The notes: generated from the letters alone by a model not told the origin. A DNA stretch of 64,000 bases from Botryotinia globosa (GCA_014898425.1 RCSZ01000011.1:62001-126000); one strand, 5' to 3'; shown: positions 11,853 through 24,780, counted from the first letter of the stretch. Translations and numbers: made by a program.

Positions 11853-14113
11853 CTACGTACTCAACCCCTCCAACAGCTTCGCCTCTTCCCCATCACCTAT
11901 GAGTTTCTTCAACGCCTCCACAGTTATTTCCAGAACCTGCTGACTCCTCGACTTCTTCAAACATTCTTTCAGACATTCCAATCCCGCATTCTCCTTCACC
12001 ATTTCCCTTCCCTTTTTCCCAGCTTTATTCGGTGCCGTCAATATATTAAGAATGCAAACCGCACCTCTATGTCTAATTTCCTCTTCTTCTTCTGTGCACA
12101 GAGCTAATAGAAGGTTGACTCCTCTTTCTCTGTCAAGGATAGCTTTTACGGCAGTATCCCATTCCGTGAGACTTGCTAACGCTCCACCTGCTGCTCTTCG
12201 GGTGGCGAAATCATCGGCATCCGTCAAGGCCAAGAGAATATGTGTACGCTGTGAAGCTTGTTTACTGCCGTTTGCGAACTTCGCAACGCCTTCCGGTGAT
12301 TGCATGAGGTTACAGATAAGCTCTACTGTTGCACGAGTTACCATAGTATTATTGGAAAGAAGCAATTCTTCAATCTGAGACCAAGCTAGTCGAATGATAG
12401 GGTTACGAGCTGAATCATCTGTAGAAGCGAGGTTTGTTAAGGCCAGGAGAGCTTCAAAGACAGGTAGTAGATCGCGGTGTTCAACTGTTGGGTCATCTTC
12501 CAGAAGGAGAAGTAGAGGTTTAATAGCTGAGACAAGTGATAAAGGGTTGGTGCCGCCAAATACATGTTGTGGATTGGTGGATATGAGGATACGGGCAAGG
12601 GCATGAGCTGTGGTTCTTCGAGCGGGTATATTATCCGAGGGAAAAACAGAATCCGCGTGTAATAAGAGCTTGATTGCACCTTGTTGGGCCATTTGTCCTC
12701 GAATTTTAGTTATTTTGGAAAGTGAGAAAACGATGGATGTGACAAGTGTGAGAGATGCTATTGATCCATGCTGACTATGGGTGACAAGAACAGGTATGAC
12801 ACCGGCTTCGAATACGTTTTGGCATCTCTTCGTAACGTGATCATCGTCGTTGAGAGGATCTGGTTTGAGGGAGGATTTTGATGCATTAGCATAAGCCTTC
12901 AATTGGCCTAGCTTTTTTTGTTCTTCTGTCAAGGGAGGTTGGTATGCTGTAAGATTAGCCAAAATAGTGAGAGATCCATAAGTTGCCGGTGATTTGGGCG
13001 GAGCGTCCTTCATAGTCTTGACAAGATTGGCCAGAAACTTCTTATCTGAAGCCAGCTTCTCCTTAACTTTTGATTGCAGCGAAGCATAAGCGAGGCCTTC
13101 AATCGAACTTTGTTGAGAAGTATCTGTAGAAAGCATATTTTTGAACATGTCTGAAAGGTCTTCAATATTTGTACTTCCAGAAATGTCCCCTTCCCCGGAT
13201 TCAGCAGTTGGTGCTGAAGGGATAGCCTTCACTTCTGCGGTCAGTCAGAACAATTGATTGAAGAGGGGGTATGTTAAATATGAAAGTATGTAAATGGCTA
13301 ATGCAGGTAAAATCATAAGCATACCTGAATCTTTGCCAAGACAACAGCTGCGAGATTCCTGACTTGCTCGGAATGTATTCGCTGTTGTATAGAACCATCT
13401 TCTGCATTACTATCGATAGGTGACGTAGAGATTTCAGAAATCTTGGGGGGAGTATTATTGACGATCTCTTCGAGCCATTTTGTACAATGCTTTTGGATGG
13501 CTTCTCGGCAAGGGGTGCTCATACAAGCAGCACTAAGCAACTCTAGAGCAGCCTGTTCAACCTTTCGACTTTTCCATTTCCTCTTCATCAAGGTGCCAAG
13601 GCTAGGAATGAAACCTTCACTTAGGAAAAATGAAGAAATAACATCTGGAACCACGGGAAATATCGATGCTGCAACAGAGAAAGCAAGAATCAGATCGTCA
13701 TATGTGCCTTTGCCAACTCGATCGTAGAAGAAATGAGAAAGATAGTCAACACCTTGTTGTTCCGAAGCTTTGAGGTATGCAGAAGTTGTCAAAGTCGCGT
13801 GACCTCGGACCGAAGGAGATTGTCTCATATCAAGATAACCTAAGATAGTTTCCAGGATATCGTGATCGATCAATTGGAAAAGAGGCTTGTGTGGCTCCTT
13901 CGATCTTGTCTCTTCGGTAGAATCATCTGTGAGAATTTTTGTAAGAGTGTTCAGTTCCTTGCAAGTATCCTCATCTTCTTGTCCACCTTCTGTCAAACGA
14001 GCAAGTAGGAGAAGTGTTTGGTCTTCAAGGGAATCATTTGCGGCGGTTGTAGCATGAGGAACACTTGGATCAGTGCCTCTTCTTTCGAAGGATTGATCAA
14101 ATGAATTTGACAT
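11853..14113 (-). CDS. UCS-domain myosin chaperone (UNC-45/She4/Cro1 family), 2 exons
   Basis: Predicted cytosolic chaperone that folds and stabilises myosin motor domains and so supports actin-based transport, endocytosis and cytokinesis. Fungal relatives are She4 (budding yeast), Rng3 (fission yeast) and Cro1 (Podospora). Exon 1 is 14113-13325, ending at a GTATGC donor. Exon 2 resumes at about 13226 and ends at 11853, giving about 720 residues. The protein is an all-helical armadillo-like array: residues about 25-260 resemble the UNC-45 central domain, and the C-terminal 450 residues resemble the UCS domain. As usual in fungi there is no N-terminal TPR domain. The acceptor is odd. The obvious CAG at 13237-13235 would put a stop in frame at once; an AAG at 13229-13227 keeps the frame. 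Family assignment is firm; the exact exon 2 start is not. Confidence 0.88.
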
Positions 14114-14573
14114 GATGATGAAGTATCAAATATGACTGAAGTCTGATGGAAACGAAATCATGAATGGGAAGATCAAGATGAAGATGAGGGGAAAGCTCCA
14201 AATTATATGAATGAAGTACGAGCAAATGCCCCTCCCTTGTGAAACCACAAGCTTAACAGCCCCACATATATGGGCAAGTACCGAAGATAAAAGGCTGCGT
14301 CACATGATCAGGCGATAGCAAGGGTGTCCGTACCCGCATTCCGCATTATACCCTGGATGAAGATCATCTAGCCTTGCTGATAATTCCATCAATTCACTTA
14401 GCCATTAGGGAAATTAATATCAATCGCAATTCTACGGACTTCTTGTGCAGCTAGGAAAGGGAATGAATCTGTTGGGCTGTAGCAGAACCGCAAGTCACAT
14501 ATAAAGTCGGGAAAACGGATAGATCCTTTGACCTTCGAACCTATCAGGCTGTCATGCCTGCAAGGCTTTTACT
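14114..14573. promoter_or_regulatory. Short bidirectional promoter region
   Basis: About 460 bases separate the start codons of the divergent UCS chaperone gene (-) and TFB4 (+), so this must carry both promoters and both leaders. No specific binding motif stands out. Confidence 0.5.
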
Positions 14574-15768
14574 ATGGATGGTATAGATGGTACAGATCAT
14601 TTCACAGGAGGCGTCAAAGGTAAGATCAAACAATTCTTGCGGCAATTGCATGGCATTTTAATATAGAAACAGGTCCTTCTCCTTCATGCCTCGTCATCAT
14701 CCTAGATACCAATCCGCACGCGTGGGAAATTCTCTCATCGACTCTTCCTCTCTCGAAAGCGATAGCCAATCTCCTCGTTTTCGTAAACGCACATCTCGCT
14801 GTCAACAATGCCAATCAAGTAGCCATAATAGCTAGCCATTGCCATCGTGCAGTATGGCTTTACCCAGCGCCGCCTTCTGCGTCCGAAGATATAGAAATGG
14901 GAGGCTCGACTACCCACGGCCCGCCAGATGACGCAAATAAATACAGACAATTCGCACTCATCGAAAATGCCCTCCTACACTCTGTACGAAACTTGATAGA
15001 TAGTACAACCGAGCAAGAAGTATCTACTACAACCACCACTCAAATGGCCGGTGCGCTCACCCTCGCCCTCTCATATATAAACAAACAACTATCAGCCTAC
15101 AGCGATGTCTCAGCTGCTGACTCTAAACCCACTACCTCCGATGTCACCCCCTCCGATTCTACCACCGGGTTGCAATCGCGAATTCTCGTTCTCTCAGTAT
15201 CTGGTGACCTCGCACATCAATATATCCCAATCATGAATACCACATTCGCTGCACAGCGCATGCGGATTCCAATCGACATCTTGAAACTCGCGGGCGACAC
15301 CGTATTTCTACAACAAGCTAGCGATACTACTAGGGGTATATATATGCATTTGAAAAATCCGCAAGGATTATTACAATATTTAATGATGGCGTTCTTGCCT
15401 GATCAAACAAGTCGAAAGGATCTAATAGCGCCAACGCAGGAAGTGGTAGATTTCAGAGCTGCGTGCTTTTGTCATAGGAAGGTAGTGGATGTGGGTTTTG
15501 TATGCAGTATATGTTTGAGCAGTATATCTCCCCCTCATTTCTCCCTTTGGTCAATACAAAAAGTCTGACTAATCTTCCTCCCTCCAATTTAGTATTCTGC
15601 TCGCCCCCCGAAGGCGCCATCTGCCTAACATGTTCCACGCACCTCTCCCTCGGAAATTACGGTGCTAAACCTGCCGTTGTTCCACGCAAAAAGAGGAAGA
15701 AGCGCAAGATTAATGGAACGGGTGTGGAAACGGGTAGTGCTAGGGGTACTCCTGCGCCTGGGGAGTAA
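14574..15768 (+). CDS. TFB4: TFIIH core subunit p34 / Tfb4, 3 exons
   Basis: Subunit of the TFIIH core, which opens promoter DNA for RNA polymerase II and works in nucleotide excision repair. Exons are 14574-14619, 14673-15521 and 15593-15768, with GT-AG introns of 53 and 71 nt. The product is 356 residues, typical for the family. The N-terminus MDGIDGTDHF leads into a von Willebrand A-like fold (LVIILDTNPHAWE, then VAIIASHCHRAVWLYP). The C-terminus has a C4-type zinc-binding module (CFCH..., CSICL, FCSPP, CLTC), followed by a basic KKRKKRK stretch near residue 330 that may be a nuclear localisation signal. The last intron splits the zinc module between CSICLS and IFCS, and the frame is restored exactly. 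It is transcribed divergently from the UCS chaperone gene. Confidence 0.96.
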
Positions 15769-16709
15769 ATATCTGAGCTACCCTGCGGTTCAATTATCAT
15801 TCAATTCGATGGGCAGAGACGTTAACATGACGACCGGAGAAAGTCTCTGCTTTCGTGACTCGGTCAAATCTGTAGTGGTTGTTACAGGGAATCTGAGATT
15901 AGGGGTGGAAATTTGCACATTGTGACATGGGGACGGCAAGCCTGAATTTTTAGGATTTCAGCGTAAGGCAGATAAAAGATGATCATCCTGGATTTTTTGC
16001 GTCAAATTTGTATCCAAGGAAGATGAGGTGAAGTTTAGTTGATGGAACAATGGCGTGGGAATACGTTGGTGTGATGCATTGTCCAATAGTTCCCAGAAGA
16101 TTGTCTAAAGTTGGAGTTGGGTGAGGAAGTTGAAAACATTCAGAGAATGAGTTGTGTTCGAGATTCATAATATAACGACATATTGTATGAGCAAAAGCGG
16201 GAGCGAGCTCGAATGTAAAATTATCAAAATCTATGCATCAGTATCCGACACACCAGCATCACACTCGAATTTAATTGCAGCATATCTCACTCAGAGTCAG
16301 GAGTAATTTTAGGTTCCATTAGGTTATCAAATATCGCCTTTTAACGGCGTAGCAATAAAGCATAAGCAATAATATCATCTCTATCCATCTTTCCCATTTC
16401 CTCCTATCACAACCCATCTGATTTCCAAGCGGAAAGTGTTTTTAGGTCAACGGCAATGTGATGTTTTGTTTGTTGTAGCAATTGTTCCTCCCCATCCTGT
16501 TCATTCGTTTCCATTCTTCAACGCTATTTTCTTGGTCATAATCATAAAAATCATAAGTTCCCCTTGTCCGTAAGCAATAATGCATTCTCTCCAAAACAAC
16601 GCTTGTAAAAATGATGAGGAATCGATGAACCAAGTAACCACACGCATGTACCAAGTTCGACACCTTAGAGCAAAAGGTTGGTAATTCGTGTGAGGCGTGC
16701 TGCTGGAAG
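15769..16709. other. Intergenic region, convergent 3' ends
   Basis: Holds the 3' UTRs of TFB4 (+) and the taspase gene (-). Open frames here (for example 15983-16168 and 16442-16864, both minus) do not resemble proteins, and I see nothing else. Confidence 0.5.
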
Positions 16710-18828
16710 TCACTCTTTATCGATCTTAACCTTTCGACCTCCTCTAACAACATTTCCATGATCTCCAAGACGAGACATAACACACTTAGCATCTTTTTCG
16801 TTTGAAGCGTATGATGCCAAGGCAAATGAGTCGGTATTATGAGCGAAGTGGAGGAAATATCCATACTGTGTCTTTTTCACCGCCATAACACCGATTGCGC
16901 CTGCTGAGTTACTTCCACTGACACCAGGATGCCCCATAAAATCTGCTTGAACAAATGACTCCATGGCTTCGTCTTCATTAGCTTCCATATCCTGCCCACC
17001 GCGAGCTCGTCTGGTGTTGTGGTAGAGTCTGTCTGCACATTTTTGCGAAGCCATGGTAGTCGCCATGTGCTCTCCTGTACCACTGGTGACTGCGGCAACT
17101 GATACTTGATCTTCATCTCTCTCATCGCATGGAACCACAGCTGTACCAATGCCTACAAGAGCTGCAGGTCCAACGCGGCCACGATGTTTCATCCCAATTC
17201 CACCAGAAGAAGATGCCGCAGCAATACGGCCATACATGTCAATTGCGATAGCTCCAACGGTATCAGTAATCAAGTCCACGTCATCCTTCTTGGGAGTAAG
17301 AGGTTCTGGAGTAGACTCATGGGGGCACTCGATTGTTCCTTCTTGAGCTAGATCCAGTGAGGCAGAATGCATTTCAATAACCTTTTCCTGGTCTGTTGGA
17401 GAGAGATGACCATCTGTACTAGACGGCCTATCGATTGTGGATGGAGCAGTACTTGCAGATATACCTGGTTCGCTGGACACCCCACTGGTAGTGACACTAG
17501 GAGATAGAAGAGATTGAACACGCCCCGGACTGCCATCACTGAGTGCTGCTAGTCGTGCACGTTTCGCGGGAGTTGTTCCGACTGGAGAGCGAGAAGCTCC
17601 GCGGCCTGGCGCATTCATTTGAAAATAGCCTCGGCTCGGAGGAGTACCAGGACGTGGAGAGTATGGATTAGATTCTTGAGGGCATACTCGGCCTGGGGAT
17701 GTTGTTGAAGGAGAATCAGGTTGCCCTTCATTCCATGTACCAGTCATAAGCGCGTTGGTATGGTCCCGACGCTGTTTTGCTCGTACACGTTCTTCGTATT
17801 CCCGAGCGGCAGCCTCATCATCAGCAGCTTGGCTGCTATTAGTACTTAATGGTGTCATACGACCTTGTCCCTCGGCACGACGTAAATCGTCACGCCAACG
17901 AATATATCTTTCCCGCGCATTCTTAGAGCACATCATATCATGTGGTACAACTGGTATTCCATGTTCCCATGCGAAGTCCGTCGCTCCTTGCCCGACAAGA
18001 AGGTTGGGTGGGACTCTTCGTAAAGATAATGGTCTACTTGAAGCTTCTAAAATCAATCTTGCCAAACTGACAGGGTTCTTGATTTCTGGGAGCAAATTGT
18101 TGGTCAGTGGATTGACGTGGGAAAATGACAATCAACTTACGAGCAGTTGCACCGCAGGCACCACTTCTACCCAAATGATCTACCACTGTTGCGTCACACT
18201 CAACTATACCTTCAATTGATAAGTTACTGCCGTATCCGGCGTTGGTGATTTCCTTGTCTTCAAGAACTTTGATCGCAGCTTCGACTGCATCAACGGCTGT
18301 ACCACCGGCTTTGAGGATTCGCATTGCTGCGCGAGCAGCACTAAATGAATGTCAGCCAAATTCACATGCCTCAAACAAACTTTCGAGGCTTCAATTCTTA
18401 GTTAGGTCAGCATACTCATTACAAGCTCCCAAGTGGATGTGTTCATTCGTAGTGCTGTGATAGCCTGCACCAGCGTGTACGAATATCGCAGATACACATG
18501 GTTGAGGTTGTGCTGGACGAGGTCTTCTGGTATCCGCCGATCCATCCATTACTGGATCTAAACTCAAGGCAGGCATCCTATTGGTCTGCATGTTTTGGTA
18601 AAAAGGAGTTGGAGCCATTAATGGTGGGGATTCTGACCATGGACCTTCGCGATCTAAGAATGGGGACGGGATGATCTCGATGTTATATTTTTGAAACTTG
18701 CGAAGTGGATTGGAAAGATTAGAGAGTTCACGGCGAAGTTGACGAAAACGCTCTCGCGCAATATCGATTTTGTTCGCGAATAAAGATTGTTGAGGTAGAG
18801 AAGTGGATCGTTGGGCGGGTTCAGACAT
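16710..18828 (-). CDS. Taspase-like threonine aspartase (asparaginase type 2 fold), 3 exons
   Basis: Predicted N-terminal nucleophile hydrolase that activates itself by self-cleavage. Exons are 18828-18416, 18340-18141 and 18085-16710, giving 662 residues. Family marks in order: IFVHAGAGYHS (about 116-126), GGTAVDAVEAAI, ITNAGYGSNL, IVECDATVVD, then NPVSLARLI. The self-cleavage site appears as Asp479-Thr480 in DTVGAIAID, giving Thr480 as the nucleophile, followed by SSSGGIGMKHRGRVGPA. A poorly conserved Ser/Pro-rich insert of about 180 residues lies between the alpha-subunit core and the cleavage site; human taspase 1 is only about 420 residues. The DTVGA motif and this layout favour taspase over glycosylasparaginase or plant-type asparaginase. 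Substrates are unknown. Confidence 0.9.
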
Positions 18829-20081
18829 GAAGTCTCTGAGGTGAGGGGTAAAGGTGAAACGTTTGTATTCAAGTGAATATGAATATATTGATGCTCGAAA
18901 ATTGTGTCAAGGGGGACGGAACACTAGCAGGAACTTGCAGCTGAGAAAACTGATCCGTGAGTCACAACGTGTACTTATGGTTTCCGCAATGATTTCCAGT
19001 TTCGGATTGGCGAACCTGAAGGAAAGGACAGGATGGCGAGAACGATATTTGATGAGGGCCGTCTAAGATGTCGTTTTCTCTAACTCTGTTTCTGTCGAGG
19101 TTGCAGTTTATATCAAAAACAATTTGGTTGTTGGAACTACACATCAGTCAGCCATCAACCATCACAGATATATCTCATTATGGGACATACCATAGGAAGA
19201 TCTCTGATTGCAACGAATGTCCTTGAATATACAAGAACAGAAAGCTTTTCGGTCGCAAGAGACTTCGGTTAACCTCGAAGATATACTTGGACAGTTGAAT
19301 CAATATCAGAGATACAAAAGAACGGCGAAGACGTTTGAGATTCAAACAATAATTTAGGTAACGCTTTAAAAAGTATGTTTAGAAAACGACTGTACGTGAA
19401 TGTGTGCGTGAAAGGGACTGACTGTTCGATTCCGTGAGAGAAAGAAATGATGGACGCGGTGGTAATGTTTAGAGATGAGGGGGAAGAAATCCTAGGATGT
19501 AGAGAAAAGAGAAATATCTCTTGTTGACATTGAAATATGTACCTAGTACACTATTACATAGTATGATTGAACAGGCAGTGAGGTTGGAGATGAGAAGGGA
19601 AAGAGCTGTTCACTTGAAAAGTTATTAAAGGATAATGAACATGAGAATGAAAATAATCGCATTTAATCAAAAGATGATCAATTCACCCCGACGAAATCTC
19701 TTCTTTCTTTCAAGAGAACTTAACTCATATTTCATTCCCCATCCTCCTTGGTTATCCTAATACGCAGGTTCAATTGTCTTCTCATAACACGAGAAAGAGC
19801 AATGTGACGAGAGAGTGAAGTCAGGAATATCAATTTTATATTGCATGCACGTGATCCTCATTTTGACCGTACTTGACTGGCTGTTGCTGGCACTGGTGGG
19901 GTTAGTTCGTTTAGGTCCGCACCGCCTACACTAGGTATGGGTCGTCATCTTGAAGCTTAGATTCAAACGCCAACGGTCAATACCAGCTGTTAATTATCAG
20001 CACAAGTTATCTACAATCTCTAAAGCTGTCGCATAACTTTCTCATCACTTCTGGGTCTGCATTGCGCAGCTTTATTCCAAT
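18829..20081. promoter_or_regulatory. Divergent intergenic promoter region
   Basis: About 1.25 kb between the start codons of the taspase gene (-) and ARP3 (+). It must contain both promoters and 5' leaders. I see no gene and no clear regulatory repeat. Confidence 0.45.
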
Positions 20082-21770
20082 ATGGCTTCTCACACTCCGG
20101 CCGTTGTCATGGACAAGTACGTTCGAGATCCCCACAAGGCATTCTATATCCCCGTGTCCCGAGTAAAGGGATGTTATCTATTTGTACAATTACTGATACT
20201 TTAACCATAGCGGTACCGGTTACTCCAAGCTTGGTTTGTTCTCTTCTCCCGAGAAGATAGCCACACAACTGATAATGCCTCAATTATAGGTTTCGCTGGA
20301 AATGATTCTCCCTCCTTCGTCTTCCCTACCGCTATAGCGACCAAAAATGCCGCAGGAGCTGGTGCAGGTTCTGGATCTGGACGTCCTGCAGTTGCCAACA
20401 AACCTTCATATCTTACGGGTGGTGCTGGGCCAGGAGGTCATCTTTCAATGAAACGTGGAACTGAAGATTTGGACTTCTTTATCGGAGACGAGGCATTAGC
20501 AGCCGCAAGTGGCCCAGGTGCGCATGAATTATAGAATATATGGAATTGGAACTCGTTCTGATCATTGCAGGTTATGGCATAAACTATCCAATTCGTCACG
20601 GACAAATTGACAACTGGGTAAGGAGGTCAAAGGCTATGGTCAAGGCGAGGTGGCTAACATGAGATCTGCAGGATCATATGGAAAGATTCTGGTCTAATTC
20701 GATATTCAAATATCTCCGCGTTGAGCCAGAAGATCATTACTTTCTGCTGACAGAACCTGTATGTGCTCGTTTCTCAATTCCGTTTGAACTCTCCACTTAC
20801 CGATATTTCCCAGCCACTCAATCCACCCGAGAACCGTGAGAATACTGCCGAAATTATGTTCGAATCCTTTAATTGCGCTGGTCTATACATTGCCGTCCAA
20901 GCTGTACTCGCATTGGCTGCGTCGTGGACTTCATCCAAAGTTTCTGATCGATCCTTGACTGGAACCGTAATTGATTCTGGAGACGGTGTAACACACGTGA
21001 TTCCTGTTGCCGAAGGATACGTTATTGGATCATCAATTAAATCAATTCCTATCGCTGGTCGAGACATTACATACTTCATTCAATCCTTACTTCGAGACAG
21101 AGGTGAACCGGACTCCTCATTGAAGACTGCCGGTGAAATCAAAGAAAAGTATTGTTATGTCTGCCCAGATATTGTCAAGGAATTCGGTCGTTTCGACCGC
21201 GACCCTACGAGATTCGAGAAGCATACCGTCACCCAACCCGGCGGGCGTCAAGTGACTGTTGATGTTGGTTACGAACGGTTCCTTGCTCCAGAAATCTTTT
21301 TCAACCCAGAAATTCACTCCTCCGATTTCTTGACTCCACTTCCAACAGTGGTCGACGGCGTCATTCAATCTTCGCCTATTGATGTGCGTCGTGGACTGTA
21401 CAAGAATATTGTCTTGTCTGGAGGAAGTACATTATACAAGGATTTTGGTCGCAGGTTACAACGTGATATCAAACATTTGGTAGATGACAGAATTAGAGCC
21501 AGCGAAGCACGAAGTGGTGGCGCAAGAAGTGGAGGTTTGGAAGTCCAAGTCATTTCCCATAAGAGACAACGACATGGTCCATGGTTCGGCGGTAGTCTTT
21601 TGGGTCAGACTCCTGAGTTCAGATCTTATTGTCACACCAAAGCAGGTAAGTTATACTTTTTGCTCTCCTGTCGGTCGAGTACCTTATACTAATATCAAAC
21701 AGAGTATGATGAGATAGGTCCAAGCATTGTCCGAAGATTCGCTCTGTTGGGAGGACCAGGAGGATCGTAA
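20082..21770 (+). CDS. ARP3: Actin-related protein 3 (Arp2/3 complex), 7 exons
   Basis: Subunit of the Arp2/3 complex, which nucleates branched actin filaments at endocytic patches and growing tips. Exons are 20082-20116, 20211-20233, 20290-20517, 20571-20617, 20672-20758, 20814-21645 and 21703-21770; all introns are GT-AG and every junction keeps frame. The product is 439 residues. Actin-fold marks: [16 protein letters not shown] (phosphate 1 loop), [64 protein letters not shown] (phosphate 2) and [11 protein letters not shown]. The Arp3-type C-terminus includes [14 protein letters not shown] and [11 protein letters not shown]. Two very small exons (35 and 23 nt) at the 5' end would be missed by a scan for long frames. 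Confidence 0.97.
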
Positions 21771-22350
21771 GGAGCTAGACAAGTGGCCGAAAAGATAGAG
21801 CTTATGAAGAATTGAAAACTATACATATATTGAAGAGCAAGCGGAGTTTTGGGAGAATGAATGAAGCGATAATTGCGAAATAAGACGTCTCAAGTTACGT
21901 AGATTGAGATGTAGTTGGTGAAAATTGATTAAATTGTTGCACAATTGACCATTGTCGTGTGTCATTCTCTGATCTAACAAGTGATGTGATGTCAACTCCA
22001 TGTCGCTAGTTCTTATTAGTCAAGATAGGTACATCAAGGCCATGAAGGGATCTATCACAGTTCACATCTCCCGGTGAGCCTAGGTGCCTTCGAGTTGTTC
22101 CTTGCACAGGGCCCGATCTGAATCTCTTTTTCACGTGACCTTTGTAATTGCGGGGTTGACAATCGTTTGAACTTCACCACGCGACATCATGTCAAAACAT
22201 GATCACTTCCCCAAACCACATCCTTTTACGAAAGTTTCAGCGCGCACAGTTTTCACATATCGGCAAATTGATCGTAATATTTGCATACAAGGATCGCCTA
22301 AACACAATTTACAATCACAACTGAATTACAATTTAAAAGACGTCGCAACC
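21771..22350. other. Intergenic region
   Basis: Contains the ARP3 3' UTR and the DAD3 promoter and leader. The reading frame is open upstream of the DAD3 ATG from about 22189, but the first ATG giving a normal Dad3 N-terminus is at 22351. Confidence 0.5.
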
Positions 22351-22791
22351 ATGGAGACAGACGCATCCAATATCCCTCTCCCCACCAATGAGGATCTTTC
22401 ACCTACAGAGCAAGATTTATTGGATGAGTATGAGCGCTTGGCAGAGAATATGAAGACTGTTTGTTTCCCCTCCTCTTTCCTCTTCGCTCCTTATTCTTCA
22501 TCCTCTCTCTTCATCTTTCCCATTAACCCTTCCCCCCTCTCAATCTTAATTCTATAATATGGTCACAAAGCTTACCAGCGCCCCGAACAGCTCGCGCACA
22601 CTCTCGAAACTATGTCCAATAACCCCACGGCCTATATCCTCGATAATCTACGCCAGTTGGAGCGTAAAACAAGTCTGGTTTTTACGTTGTTGAAAGCGAG
22701 TGTTTATAGTATTGTGCTGCAGCAGCAGATTAGTGAGGAGAGGAATGATGATGGTGGAGGGGAGGGGAGTGAGGAGGGTGATTATGAATAA
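22351..22791 (+). CDS. DAD3: DASH complex subunit Dad3, 2 exons
   Basis: Small subunit of the DASH/Dam1 ring, which couples kinetochores to spindle microtubules in fungi. Exon 1 is 22351-22458; exon 2 is 22591-22791, a 132-nt GTTTGT...CAG intron. The product is 102 residues. Recognition rests on the Dad3 core: SPTEQDLLDEYERLAENMKT runs across the splice into LAHTLETM, then NNPTAYILDNLRQLERKTSL and VFTLLKASVYSIVLQQQ. The C-terminus is a short acidic Gly/Glu tail. Using the CAG at 22588-22590 as acceptor, not the CAG 12 bases earlier, gives a join that matches the family. Confidence 0.93.
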
Positions 22792-23455
22792 ATTGGTAGG
22801 GATGATGGAGATTGTTTGGAGGGGATTGCTTTCTGTAAGATTGCGTGATTTAGAGGCCGCATATTCACATTTGTTCGATGAGGGGGTGAGAAGTATTTCT
22901 CTTGATCACTATGGAATTTCGACTAGGACACACCAACTTAAGCTCCAATACTTTCAAGGAATGCGTTGAGATGGCTCGATATATGGGAAATGGGATGTAT
23001 CCTGATAAGGTAGAATAGGATATGACAGAGGGTAGGCGGGGATGATAGGAGTTTCAGATCAGCCTATGGCGGCAAGGTTTACATCATTGATGGCAAGGCA
23101 GAGTCTATCATTACGAGATACCACGAATTACAGTTGTCAGATAGAAACTCGGAAGGGGGGAATTGCTTCATCTGTTGTTTAGGAGTTCTGGACTAAGATA
23201 CCCACACATAACATGTGTAATGCAACTTGCATATCAAAATATTTTCTTATCTAAGATCTTTTCCCCAATGCAATATCATGAATTCGTGTCATGTTTGCTT
23301 TTCCATATGCTTTGGTGCTCATACCCAGCATTACGCCAGTCCATGCAAATGCACATTCGTTTTCCGCATCCATCTTGTAGTATTCATACAATATGTAATA
23401 TACATGTACATATTTCCTCTCTTTTGTTTCAATGCATCCGCCCATAAAACACTCC
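22792..23455. other. Intergenic region, convergent 3' ends
   Basis: Downstream of both DAD3 (+) and the uS5m gene (-). Short frames around 23163-23568 have no recognisable content, and I see nothing else. Confidence 0.5.
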
Positions 23456-24780
23456 TTATACCTTTCCTCCATAGTATACCTTCCTTACATCTACAAGTTT
23501 CTTTCCTCTTCCCCTGGCAATCTCATCCGGTATACGTTGTTTCATTAATGCTTGGTACGTGGCTTTGACAGTATTCATCTTGTTTCTAGAGCGTGGTACT
23601 TTGGCTGACAGATCATGAATTCCTACTGCCTTTGCCATATCAAAGATAAGTTTTTGACATCGAAGACCAAATCCTAGAAGTTAAGAATAAATTAGCTCCT
23701 TTTCTTGCCCCGCATTGCCAGGAAGTCGATGGGTGAAGATGGATATAAAAATTAGAACATACCTGGAGGTCTTGCCATGAGCTTGACTTCAACCGCACTA
23801 ACCTTCCCTTCGACATCCCCATAAATAGTTCGTTCCTCGTATCTTGGAACTGGTTGCATATTCTTAATAGCCGCAATCTTTGCATTATTATTCGTATCTT
23901 CCGGTTCCTGGCCCTTTGCCTCGCCTATACCTAATCTGCCTCTTCCATTTCCTGCAATTGCCAAAACGTACATACTGTCGATTTTACCCAGACGAGTTTG
24001 ATTGACAACTCGGTGACTGACCAGGATTTTGGTGTCGAGGTCGAAGATTTCGTTCATGGTAAGTCCAGTCTGGTGGCGCAGTTTCGTGTAAATTCCATCG
24101 GGATCCCTAGGATCAAGATTATCCTCATCTTCCTCATCTACCTCCCTCGCTATCTCCGCAGCCTGGCCCGGGTCCTTTGTAAAATCTCCAGGAACCTGCG
24201 GGGCAATCGCAAAAGTACTTGGGTCGCCCATTTCCTTCTGCAGTGCCTTCAGAGAATCCAATCTATTCGGCCTGTGTTTCTTTTCCCACTCCGGATCCTC
24301 AGGATCTATATCCTCAGGATTCTCCTCCATAACTTTATCCATGTACGCCACGAATTCGTCTCCGATCTTATCCTGATCCAGCGTCCAATTTGGGTCAATT
24401 CGATAATCCATGATCTTCTTGTCGATTACCGGCTGCGTCATACTCAAATCATCCATATATTTCAACCTCCCCAGATCCGTCCGTATCACTCCATGACTTT
24501 TAAGATCATCTGCATCGACCGATTCCTCCGCAGCCTCAATAGCAGCAATTTGCTCCGGGGTATATCGTTTCCCTAACAAAGCTTTCTCTTTGTCGCTGTA
24601 TCCAGGGTAAAGTTCCTTTGCGGGAGCATCATCTAGCTCCGATTGTTTTATGCTAGCAAAACGGGGACGACGTCGTGCGGGGAGGGGAGTCGAGGCGTGG
24701 AAATTTTGTCGTCGGGTGAGTGGTCGGAGGGAGGGGAGAGGCGCGTTGAAAAGACATCGCGCTGGGCGGGAGACACTCAT
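23456..24780 (-). CDS. Mitochondrial small-subunit ribosomal protein uS5m, 2 exons
   Basis: Component of the mitochondrial small ribosomal subunit, the counterpart of bacterial S5 at the mRNA entry site. Exon 1 is 24780-23763 and exon 2 is 23673-23456, with an 89-nt intron inside the S5 domain. The product is 411 residues. The first 40 residues are rich in Arg and Ser and lack acids ([18 protein letters not shown]...), as expected for a mitochondrial targeting peptide. Residues about 40-245 are a mitochondrial extension. The S5 domain (about 250-411) shows [27 protein letters not shown] and, across the splice, [23 protein letters not shown], followed by GSRN-like [17 protein letters not shown]. 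The fungal gene is usually called MRPS5 or rsm-type; I leave the symbol blank. Confidence 0.94.
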
